13,058 nt of DNA, taken from the NCBI GenBank assembly GCA_015259125.1, contig JABZGR010000042.1:1-13058 (forward strand), given 5' to 3'. Source of the DNA: Alloprevotella tannerae. GTDB taxonomy: Bacteria > Bacteroidota > Bacteroidia > Bacteroidales > Bacteroidaceae. Each line of letters opens with the position of its first letter. The first letter of the stretch is position 1. Position numbers and translations under genes: made by a program. Positions 1 through 5,515 of the stretch are shown here, piece by piece. The notes beneath the pieces are model-generated. The model was not told the DNA's origin, made no database searches, and saw only the letters and a program-made list of their open reading frames with translations.

Positions 1-190
1 TACTGGGGCTGTCCATTGTTGTATTGTGGTTGCCCGTTGTTATACTGGGGCTGTCCATTGTTGTATTGTGGTTGCCCGTTGTTATATTGAGTCTGTCCGT
101 TGCTGTACTGTGGTTGCCCGTTGTTGTATTGTGGTTGCCCGTTGTTGTATTGTGGTTGCCCGTTGTTATACTGGGGCTGACCATTATTGT
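1..190. repeat. 21-bp tandem repeat with a perfect 42-bp duplication
   Basis: Nine units of 21 bp encode the heptapeptide YNNGQPQ on the minus strand. Two codon versions alternate near the window edge: one uses CAA-CCA-CAA and the other CAG-CCC-CAG. Bases 1-42 and 43-84 are identical, so a two-unit block has been duplicated exactly, including its synonymous sites. All length changes in steps of 21 bp stay in frame. Confidence 0.9.
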
Positions 191-257
191 ATTGCTGTTG
201 AGGTTGAGACTGTGGAGTCTCATTTGGCATTTGTGAAGGTTGGTTATTCGTTCCCAT
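1..257 (-). CDS. N-terminal part of a Tyr/Asn/Gly/Gln/Pro repeat protein (runs off the window)
   Basis: An open frame on the minus strand starts at ATG 257-255 and is still open at base 1, giving 85 complete codons. The protein opens with MGTNNQPSQMPNETPQSQ, then a short Gln run, then nine units of the 7-residue repeat YNNGQPQ; one unit is degenerate (YSNGQTQ). There is no signal peptide or hydrophobic segment in the visible part, so this would be a cytoplasmic disordered N-terminal tail. In Bacteroidetes, tails of this kind often precede small membrane domains of the TM2 or DUF4190 type, but that domain would lie outside the window, so the function is unknown. A good Bacteroidetes promoter lies 26 bases upstream of the ATG, which supports this strand and start. 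The plus-strand frames over the same bases are hydrophobic repeats produced by the repeat and are not credible genes. Confidence 0.7.
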   Translation of the reverse strand, partial: MGTNNQPSQMPNETPQSQPQQQYNNGQPQYNNGQPQYNNGQPQYNNGQPQYSNGQTQYNNGQPQYNNGQPQYNNGQPQYNNGQPQ

Positions 258-282
258 TTGTAATGCATTTGTAATTTATATG

Positions 283-313
283 CAAAAGTAAACTAAACTC
301 TATGATAAGCAAA
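283..313 (-). promoter_or_regulatory. Bacteroidetes-type promoter of the repeat-protein gene
   Basis: Read on the minus strand, TTTG (313-310) is followed by 19 bases and then TACTTTTG (290-283). This is a full match to the Bacteroidetes primary sigma factor consensus TTTG / TAnnTTTG. It would start transcription about 275-278, leaving a leader of roughly 20 bases before the ATG at 257. Confidence 0.7.
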
Positions 314-332
314 ATAGAAGCAATCTTTTTTC

Positions 333-364
333 TTTGAAATCTTATTGCCTGTACTGTACGTTAA
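333..364 (+). promoter_or_regulatory. Possible weak promoter upstream of the 468-539 hairpin
   Basis: TTTG (333-336), 20 bases, then TACGTTAA (357-364). The second box matches TAnnTTTG at 4 of the 6 fixed positions. If used, it would give a transcript of about 170 bases ending at the hairpin and T-tract near 539. This is a weak match in an AT-rich gap and could be chance. Confidence 0.2.
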
Positions 365-467
365 AGTATTACCGACTGTCAATCTCTTCTTATTCCCGTA
401 TATAACAAGACGTAATTAGCTGCGGTAAGGACTATCATAGGAACGATTAAGACTAAAAAGGAGGAAA

Positions 468-527
468 TACCATCGTGGACGTACAACTGTCCTATCACTG
501 TGGTAGGTTTGTTCTACCACGATGGTA
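468..527. repeat. Inverted-repeat element, copy A of the TACCATCGTG family
   Basis: Perfect 11-bp arms TACCATCGTGG (468-478) and CCACGATGGTA (517-527) enclose 38 bases. The interior contains a second near-palindrome, CCTATCACTGTGGTAGG. Each end begins a 22-base unit read inward: the plus-strand unit starts TACCATCGTGGACGTACAA, and the minus-strand unit starts TACCATCGTGGTAGAACAA, followed by a more diverged unit TACCACAGTGATAGGACAG. The same unit occurs at 12082-12163, so this is a dispersed family and not a single palindrome. Its role is unknown. Confidence 0.75.
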
Positions 528-539
528 AAAGTTTTTTTT
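468..539 (+). terminator. Terminator-like hairpin with T8 tract (part of repeat copy A)
   Basis: The 11-bp stem of repeat copy A is followed 4 bases later by a G and then eight T residues (532-539). In the plus direction this has the form of an intrinsic terminator, although the loop is long (38 bases, with internal pairing). No plus-strand gene lies upstream in the window, so either it ends an unannotated small RNA or the T-tract is incidental to the repeat. Confidence 0.35.
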
Positions 540-744
540 CAAGAAAGGATAGTCGCGATGTGAGACTTGAAGTAAAAAAAACAATATCAGATAGTTGCAT
601 ACTAAGTTTTTGTTGTTGATGAATCGGCTCTTACAGTCTGGTATACAGATAGAAATGCCTCCTCATATCAGAGGAAAGCAAACAAGAAACAGAGTCGTAA
701 GTGAGAAATTGCGGATATGGGCGGAAAAAATGATAAAACTTTCG

Positions 745-752
745 TACTTTTG
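745..752 (+). promoter_or_regulatory. -7 box of the hpt-adk-obgE promoter
   Basis: TACTTTTG at 745-752 is a full TAnnTTTG match, 31 bases before the hpt ATG at 784. No TTTG lies at the usual spacing upstream (the bases there are GC-rich), so the -33 element is poor or absent. The position supports the ATG at 784 as the real hpt start. Confidence 0.5.
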
Positions 753-783
753 TAGCTCAAAAAATCAAAAGTTTAAACTTACG

Positions 784-1320
784 ATGGAGACAATTCAAGT
801 AAGAGATAAGAAATTTGTGGTATCTATTCCCAAAGAAAAGATCAAGGCGCGTGTAGCAGAAGTGGCCGCTAAGATTAGCGAGGAGTTGAAAGGCGAAAAA
901 CCTTTGTTCCTTTCCGTCTTAAATGGCGCGTTTATCTTTGCCGCAGACTTACTGCGTGGTATCACTATTCCTTGTGAAATTACTTTTGTGCGTTTGGCTT
1001 CTTATAGTGGCGTCGCATCTACGGGTAAAGTCACGCAAATCTTAGGGTTGGATACACCTCTTGAAGGGCGTACTGTTGTCATCGTGGAAGATATTATTGA
1101 CAGCGGTCTGACAATGCAAAAACTGCTGGCTTCGCTTGAAACTTACAAGCCTGCAAAGGTAATCATCGCGGCATTGTTAGTTAAACCTGAAAAATTGAAA
1201 GTGGCGCTGAATATTCACCATTGTTGTTTTAAAATCCCCAATGATTTTATTCTTGGCTATGGATTGGATTATGATGGTGAAGGACGTAACTTACCGAACA
1301 TTTATACTGTAACAGAATAA
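784..1320 (+). CDS. hpt: Hypoxanthine phosphoribosyltransferase
   Basis: Purine salvage enzyme: transfers the phosphoribosyl group of PRPP to hypoxanthine (and usually guanine) to make IMP or GMP in the cytoplasm. From the ATG at 784 the protein is 178 residues, normal for bacterial HPRT. The PRPP-binding signature VVIVEDIIDSGLT is at residues 98-110, LNGAF is at 46-50, and the C-terminal purine-site segment IPNDFILGYGLDYDGEGRNLP is at 151-171. The frame extends upstream to a TTG at 595, but that stretch contains the -7 box and does not resemble the family, so ATG 784 is preferred. The adk start follows after 11 bases, indicating co-transcription with adk and obgE. Identity is secure; the exact purine preference is inferred from the family. 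Confidence 0.93.
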   Translation: METIQVRDKKFVVSIPKEKIKARVAEVAAKISEELKGEKPLFLSVLNGAFIFAADLLRGITIPCEITFVRLASYSGVASTGKVTQILGLDTPLEGRTVVIVEDIIDSGLTMQKLLASLETYKPAKVIIAALLVKPEKLKVALNIHHCCFKIPNDFILGYGLDYDGEGRNLPNIYTVTE

Positions 1321-1331
1321 AACCTATCCTT

Positions 1332-1901
1332 ATGAAAAATATTGTAATCTTTGGTGCTCCGGGTTCAGGAAAAGGAACACAAAGCGACTTACTAGTAAAG
1401 AAGTATGGCTTCAAACATATCTCTACAGGCGACGTCTTACGTGCAGAAATTAAAAACGGGACATCGCTGGGACAGACTGCGAAGAGCTATATTGATAAAG
1501 GCCAACTTATTCCTGATGAATTGATGATAGATATTCTTTCCAATGTCTATGATTCGCTCTGTCCTTGTGATGGTGTTATCTTCGATGGTTTCCCGCGCAC
1601 GGTACCTCAAGCCGAAGCTCTAAAACGCATGTTAAAGGAGCGTAAGGGCGAGGTTGATGTTATGATAGAGTTGAGTGTGCCGGATGAAATGCTCATGGAG
1701 CGTTTAATCAATCGTGGCAAGACGTCAGGACGTGCAGACGATAACGAAGAAACGATTCGGAAGCGTTTAGATGTATATAAGAACCAGACAGCTCCGCTTA
1801 TTGAGTGGTATAAAACTGATGGTAAGCATCGTGCCGTTAAAGGTCATGGCGCTTTAGAAGAAATCACTGACGCGTTGAGTGAAGTGATTGACAATTTATA
1901 A
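1332..1901 (+). CDS. adk: Adenylate kinase, short-LID form
   Basis: Catalyses ATP + AMP to 2 ADP in the cytoplasm, keeping adenine nucleotides balanced. The 189-residue protein shows the P-loop GAPGSGKGT at residues 8-16, the AMP-site segment STGDVLR at 31-37, and the adenylate kinase signature DGFPRT around 85-90. The LID region (about 127-140, RGKTSGRADDNEE) is short and lacks the roughly 30-residue, often zinc-binding insertion of long bacterial forms, which explains the length below the usual 210-220. It lies 11 bases after hpt and 68 bases before obgE on the same strand, with no terminator between them. Pairing with hpt makes metabolic sense because both act on purine nucleotides. Confidence 0.95.
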   Translation: MKNIVIFGAPGSGKGTQSDLLVKKYGFKHISTGDVLRAEIKNGTSLGQTAKSYIDKGQLIPDELMIDILSNVYDSLCPCDGVIFDGFPRTVPQAEALKRMLKERKGEVDVMIELSVPDEMLMERLINRGKTSGRADDNEETIRKRLDVYKNQTAPLIEWYKTDGKHRAVKGHGALEEITDALSEVIDNL

Positions 1902-1969
1902 TGCAGATCTTAAACCAAATCATATTATAATTAAAGGTAAACAGCGATAACACGACAACTTTATAGCTT

Positions 1970-3124
1970 ATGGCGGAAACAAACTTTGTCGACTATGTGA
2001 AGATTTATTGTCGTTCCGGTAAGGGAGGGCGAGGATCTATTCACCTGCATCGTGCTAAGTATATGCCTAATGGAGGTCCTGACGGTGGAGATGGTGGCAG
2101 AGGCGGCAATATCTATTTGCGTGGAAACCATAACTATTGGACGCTCCTGCATTTGCGCTATGATCGCCACGTTTTTGCAGAACATGGAGGTAATGGTGGG
2201 AAATCCCTCTCACATGGTTCGGATGGCGCTGATAAATATATAGATGTGCCTTGCGGCACTGTGGCTTATGATGCTGAGACGGGCAAATATATCTGTGACG
2301 TCACCGAGGATGGCCAGGTTGTAATGCTACTAAAAGGTGGGCGCGGTGGAAAAGGAAACTGGCATTTTCGTTCTGCCACAAATCAAACACCACGCTATGC
2401 ACAACCTGGAGAGCCTATGCAGGAGATGATGGTTATTTTGGAGCTGAAATTGCTTGCTGACGTAGGCTTAGTAGGCTTCCCAAATGCTGGAAAATCCACG
2501 CTACTTTCTACCTTGTCATCTGCGCGACCTAAAATTGCCAACTATCCCTTTACCACACTTGAGCCAAGTCTAGGGATCGTTGCATATCGCGACGCTAAAT
2601 CGTTTGTGATGGCAGATATTCCTGGCATTATCGAGGGAGCCAGTGGTGGTAAAGGATTAGGCTTAAGATTTTTGCGCCATATTGAGCGAAATTCTCTCTT
2701 GCTCTTTATGGTTCCCGGTGACACGGACAATATAAAGCGAGAATATGAGATCCTTTTGGGAGAATTGCAGAAGTTTAATCCTGCAATGCTTGATAAACAT
2801 CGCGTCTTAGCAGTCACAAAAAGTGATCTTTTGGATGATGAGCTAATTGAAATGCTGAAAGAGGAATTGCCAACCGACTTACCGGTTATCTTTATTTCAT
2901 CAGTGGCTCAGATTGGTTTGCAGGAGTTGAAAGACATTTTATGGAAAGAACTCAATAGCGAATCTAACAAGCTGGAAGCTGTGGCAGAAGGCGGTACTTT
3001 TGTTCATAGAGATCGTGAAGTCAGTGTAATCAATGCAGATTTTATTGATTGGGAGCCTGATTATGAAGATGAAGACGGCGCTGAAGGTGATGTCTATGAT
3101 TTGGAAGATTTAGAAGATGTATAA
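1970..3124 (+). CDS. obgE: Obg family GTPase
   Basis: Essential GTPase that binds the large ribosomal subunit and links its assembly to nucleotide levels. It is 384 residues long. The N-terminal Obg fold (about 1-160) carries the typical glycine-rich loops (SGKGGRGSIHLHRAKYMPNG, GGDGGRGGNI, KGGRGGKGN). The G domain follows: G1 GFPNAGKS at 169-176, switch I with NYPFTT at 191-196, G3 DIPG at 216-219, G4 TKSD at 283-286 (Thr instead of the common Asn) and G5 SSVA at 310-313. Instead of an OCT domain there is a short acidic tail (about 363-384, rich in Asp and Glu). It is the last gene of the hpt-adk-obgE cluster; a terminator-like hairpin follows at 3151. Confidence 0.95.
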   Translation: MAETNFVDYVKIYCRSGKGGRGSIHLHRAKYMPNGGPDGGDGGRGGNIYLRGNHNYWTLLHLRYDRHVFAEHGGNGGKSLSHGSDGADKYIDVPCGTVAYDAETGKYICDVTEDGQVVMLLKGGRGGKGNWHFRSATNQTPRYAQPGEPMQEMMVILELKLLADVGLVGFPNAGKSTLLSTLSSARPKIANYPFTTLEPSLGIVAYRDAKSFVMADIPGIIEGASGGKGLGLRFLRHIERNSLLLFMVPGDTDNIKREYEILLGELQKFNPAMLDKHRVLAVTKSDLLDDELIEMLKEELPTDLPVIFISSVAQIGLQELKDILWKELNSESNKLEAVAEGGTFVHRDREVSVINADFIDWEPDYEDEDGAEGDVYDLEDLEDV

Positions 3125-3138
3125 TATAGAAGATGTAT
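3111..3138. repeat. Short direct repeat at the end of obgE
   Basis: TAGAAGATGTAT occurs at 3111-3122, spanning the obgE stop codon, and again at 3127-3138, 16 bases later. It looks like a local tandem slip that left a non-coding copy of the last codons. Confidence 0.6.
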
Positions 3139-3150
3139 TTTGAATATTAG

Positions 3151-3190
3151 GTGAGAGCAGCAAGAGGCGCTGCTTCTCACTTTTATTTTT
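3151..3190 (+). terminator. Terminator of the hpt-adk-obgE cluster
   Basis: GTGAGAGCAGC (3151-3161) pairs with GCTGCTTCTCAC (3169-3180) with a single one-base bulge; the loop is AAGAGGC and is followed by TTTTATTTTT (3181-3190). This is a classic intrinsic terminator shape. It ends only four bases before the ATG of the next gene at 3195, so the same bases are the translation leader of that gene if it is transcribed from upstream. Confidence 0.85.
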
Positions 3191-3194
3191 TACC

Positions 3195-5207
3195 ATGAAA
3201 ACCTTTGTTGTATTATTGTTTACTTGGGTTTGTGTTTTGCCAATTTTCGCTCAGACATCCATTACTTGGGAAGATTTTCTACAGGATTATTTTACAACAG
3301 AAAATTTAGAAGCGGACCTGTTACAAGAATTAGAAGACTTGCACAACCATCCAATGAATTTAAACTTGGTTTCATCGGAAGAGTTACAACAATTGCCCTT
3401 TCTTTCTGCATCAAAGGCAGACTCTATCATTGCGTATCGCACGCAAAAAAAGCATTTTAGATTCTTTGGTGAATTGATGTTCATCAAGAATCTAACCTAT
3501 GATGATCGACTATATATGCAGCTATTTACCTATGTTGGGGAGGCAGACGACACGCCTGTTGCACTTATTAAACGCTTATTTTCAGGAAAGCATGAATTAA
3601 TAATCCATTTAGGTGTTCCGCTTTATCGTAGGGCTGGCTTTCGAACTTATTCAGATGAAGAACTGGAAAAACATCCGAATAAGATCTACTTAGGTAATAA
3701 GCTCAAATCTGTGATTAGTTATCGTTATAAATGGCGAGACAATATAAAATATGGTATAACTCTACGCAAAGATTCGGGTGAGCCTTTTGGGTATTATGGT
3801 AATTACCCCTTCGATGACACATCTCTTTATTTTGATTATCGAATGAAAGAGGATCGCTTTAGGTTTGTTGTTGGGGATTATAAGTTGAAGATGGGGCAGG
3901 GACTTCTCTTGGGAAATTTGTTCTTTAAAGATAAGTCACTACTCTTAAATAATCGAGATCGTTCAACCTTTCGCTTTGCCGCACACACTTCTAGTGCTAT
4001 GTTTAACCATTTTCGTGGGTCAATTGCTTCTTATCGCTACGGATCGTGGGTAGGTGCTGCTTTTCTTTCTTATAGAAAGCTAGATGCACATATCTTGAAA
4101 GATACAATCGTATCTATGCCTGTAGGAGGTTATCACAGGACGATTTCTGAACTAAATAATAAGTCTGCCGCTACAAACTATCTTTTCGGAGGACATATCA
4201 GCTATTATAAGTCTGATTTTAACTTGGGCATTAATACCTACTATAGTATATTTGATCATGTTGTTTACCCGCCGATGAGGACAAGCAATCAATATTATTT
4301 TCGCGGAAGAACTGCGGCTGGAGTATCTTTAGATTATTATCGGACAACGAAGCGATTAACACTTCAGGGTGAATGTGCCTGGGACGGAAAATGGCGGATA
4401 GCAACAAGTAATCGGCTACAATATTCGCTTAATGATGATCTCTCGCTTTATTTTCAATATCGCTACTTATCAAAATATTTTGCGGCTCCTTTTGCAAAAA
4501 CAATTCAGACAGGTGGGCGCGTAGCAAATGAGCAGGGCGCTCTATTCGGTACTACACTAAGGAGCTTTTACAATTGTTCTTTACATTTGTACGTCGATTA
4601 TTCTCACTTTTCTTTACCCATATTGGGCGTCTCAAAATCTTCAAATACTTGGGAAGGTTATTTGAAATTGCACTATATTTTGACCAATAATAGTTCGCTG
4701 TATCTAATTTATAGATTAAAAGCCAAAGAGGCTTCAATTAAGGGCTTTGAGGATTTATTAGAATATAAAACAACGCAACGACTGCGCTTGCAAGCCTCCT
4801 ATTCGTCGGAAAAAATAACACTTTCGAGTGCTTTGAGCGGCGTGGGATATAGTCAACAAACAAAAGGCAATTCATTTGGTTGGATGCTATCTTCTCGGCT
4901 TTCCTATAAAACTGAGAACAAGTGGTCTTTTTCTTCGTTTGTCAGCTTATTCTTTTCTGAAGATGCAGCAACGGCACTTTATGATTATGTGCCTCACTTG
5001 CACTATGCCTCAGAATTTCCTGCTTTTCGCCACCAAGGCTTTTGTCTTGTAGGTACCTCATTGTATAAATGTGGCACTCGCTTGATGCTTTCGAGCCGTG
5101 TGGGATGGATGCACTATTTTAACCAGAATACCATAGGTACGGCAAGCCAACAAATCCGAGGGCATAACAAGATAGATTGGGCTTTTGAACTTACCTACAA
5201 ATGGTAA
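3195..5207 (+). CDS. Secreted helix-hairpin-helix protein with outer-membrane-barrel-like C-terminal part
   Basis: The 670-residue product starts with a clear signal peptide (residues 1-20, hydrophobic core and ...PIFAQ), which fixes the ATG at 3195. Residues about 52-97 form a helix-hairpin-helix unit of the ComEA type: NLNLVSSEELQQLPFLSASKA, then DSIIAYRTQ and an FRFFGEL segment. The rest (about 130-670) is rich in alternating aromatic and polar residues (for example YYRTTKRLTLQGECAWDG, LSLYFQYRYLS) and ends in an aromatic residue (ELTYKW), as outer-membrane beta-barrels do. I infer an outer-membrane protein with a periplasmic HhH domain. HhH domains commonly bind DNA, but no function is proven here, and a role in DNA uptake is only a possibility. 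It stands alone between two terminator or repeat regions, and no promoter is obvious just upstream. Confidence 0.75.
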   Translation: MKTFVVLLFTWVCVLPIFAQTSITWEDFLQDYFTTENLEADLLQELEDLHNHPMNLNLVSSEELQQLPFLSASKADSIIAYRTQKKHFRFFGELMFIKNLTYDDRLYMQLFTYVGEADDTPVALIKRLFSGKHELIIHLGVPLYRRAGFRTYSDEELEKHPNKIYLGNKLKSVISYRYKWRDNIKYGITLRKDSGEPFGYYGNYPFDDTSLYFDYRMKEDRFRFVVGDYKLKMGQGLLLGNLFFKDKSLLLNNRDRSTFRFAAHTSSAMFNHFRGSIASYRYGSWVGAAFLSYRKLDAHILKDTIVSMPVGGYHRTISELNNKSAATNYLFGGHISYYKSDFNLGINTYYSIFDHVVYPPMRTSNQYYFRGRTAAGVSLDYYRTTKRLTLQGECAWDGKWRIATSNRLQYSLNDDLSLYFQYRYLSKYFAAPFAKTIQTGGRVANEQGALFGTTLRSFYNCSLHLYVDYSHFSLPILGVSKSSNTWEGYLKLHYILTNNSSLYLIYRLKAKEASIKGFEDLLEYKTTQRLRLQASYSSEKITLSSALSGVGYSQQTKGNSFGWMLSSRLSYKTENKWSFSSFVSLFFSEDAATALYDYVPHLHYASEFPAFRHQGFCLVGTSLYKCGTRLMLSSRVGWMHYFNQNTIGTASQQIRGHNKIDWAFELTYKW

Positions 5208-5221
5208 AGTACGCTATCAAA

Positions 5222-5265
5222 TCAAAGTAAGAAAGGGGCGTCCAAGAGTGGGAAACTTGCTTTGA
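5222..5265 (+). terminator. Possible terminator after the HhH-protein gene
   Basis: TCAAAGTAAG (5222-5231) pairs with CTTGCTTTGA (5256-5265), a 10-bp stem with one G-T wobble and a 24-base loop. It begins 15 bases after the stop codon. There is no good T-tract behind it (only TGTTTATT), so termination is uncertain. Confidence 0.35.
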
Positions 5266-5279
5266 CGGAATGTTTATTA

Positions 5280-5347
5280 AGAGACCTTTGAAAAATGATC
5301 CTGAAAAGGAAAATAATTATTATCCATTTGATTTTTCAAAGGTCTCT
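5280..5347. mobile_element. 68-bp MITE-like element with 17-bp perfect inverted repeats
   Basis: AGAGACCTTTGAAAAAT (5280-5296) is repeated exactly inverted as ATTTTTCAAAGGTCTCT (5331-5347), with a 34-base AT-rich centre and no coding capacity. The centre contains a small stem TCCT-GAAA-AGGA. The outer 11 bases, AGAGACCTTTG, recur at 12236 or 12238 onward as AAGAGACCTTTGCAC, next to the transposase remnant at the right edge. This suggests a miniature element with ends recognised by that IS family. No clear target duplication is visible. It could instead act as a bidirectional hairpin in RNA. Confidence 0.55.
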
Positions 5348-5448
5348 ATTTGTGGTTTTTATGGACTCTAGATACTTTTTCAACCTAAGCCTGATGCCTA
5401 CTTATCTGTTACAACTTTCTTGCTTGTATCGTTTAGATATAAGAATAC

Positions 5449-5479
5449 CTTGCTTTGAGATTATTTTTTGTTATCTTCG
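5449..5479 (+). promoter_or_regulatory. Promoter of the penicillin-binding protein gene
   Basis: CTTG (5449-5452, one mismatch to TTTG), 19 bases, then TATCTTCG (5472-5479, one mismatch to TAnnTTTG). Start of transcription would be about 5486, 30 bases before the ATG at 5516. This placement also excludes the upstream TTG at 5468 as the translation start. Confidence 0.55.
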
Positions 5480-5515
5480 CGCATAAATAGTGTTCTAAAC
5501 ATAGGCCATAAAGAT

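Larger units (their letters stand above)
258..783. other. 526-bp divergent intergenic region
   Basis: No gene is supported here. It holds the leftward promoter (283-313), a possible weak rightward promoter (333-364), the inverted-repeat element with T-tract (468-539), and the -7 box for hpt (745-752). A reading frame in phase with hpt extends back to a TTG at 595, but its sequence (Arg/Lys/Ile-rich, unlike any HPRT N-terminus) and the -7 box inside it argue that it is not translated. Confidence 0.6.
5208..5515. other. 308-bp intergenic region
   Basis: No gene is supported. It contains a hairpin just after the HhH-protein gene (5222-5265), the 68-bp inverted-repeat element (5280-5347), and the promoter of the penicillin-binding protein gene (5449-5479). 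The open frame at 5295-5486 starts inside the inverted repeat, is short and very hydrophobic or Ile/Leu-rich, and overlaps that promoter. Confidence 0.6.

Noticed and set aside
24..274. Two plus-strand open frames of 70 and 82 residues across the left-edge repeat
   Set aside because: They are hydrophobic repeat translations of the same 21-bp units. The minus-strand frame gives a sensible YNNGQPQ protein with a well-placed promoter.
468..527. CRISPR array
   Set aside because: The 22-base units are adjacent or inverted with no unique spacers between them, only two or three units occur per locus, and no cas gene is present.
595..783. N-terminal extension of hpt from a TTG
   Set aside because: The extension would add 63 residues not seen in HPRT, contains the -7 promoter box at 745-752, and the ATG at 784 gives the normal family length.
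5295..5486. 63-residue plus-strand open frame
   Set aside because: It begins inside the inverted-repeat element, has no recognisable domain, and runs through the promoter of the penicillin-binding protein gene.
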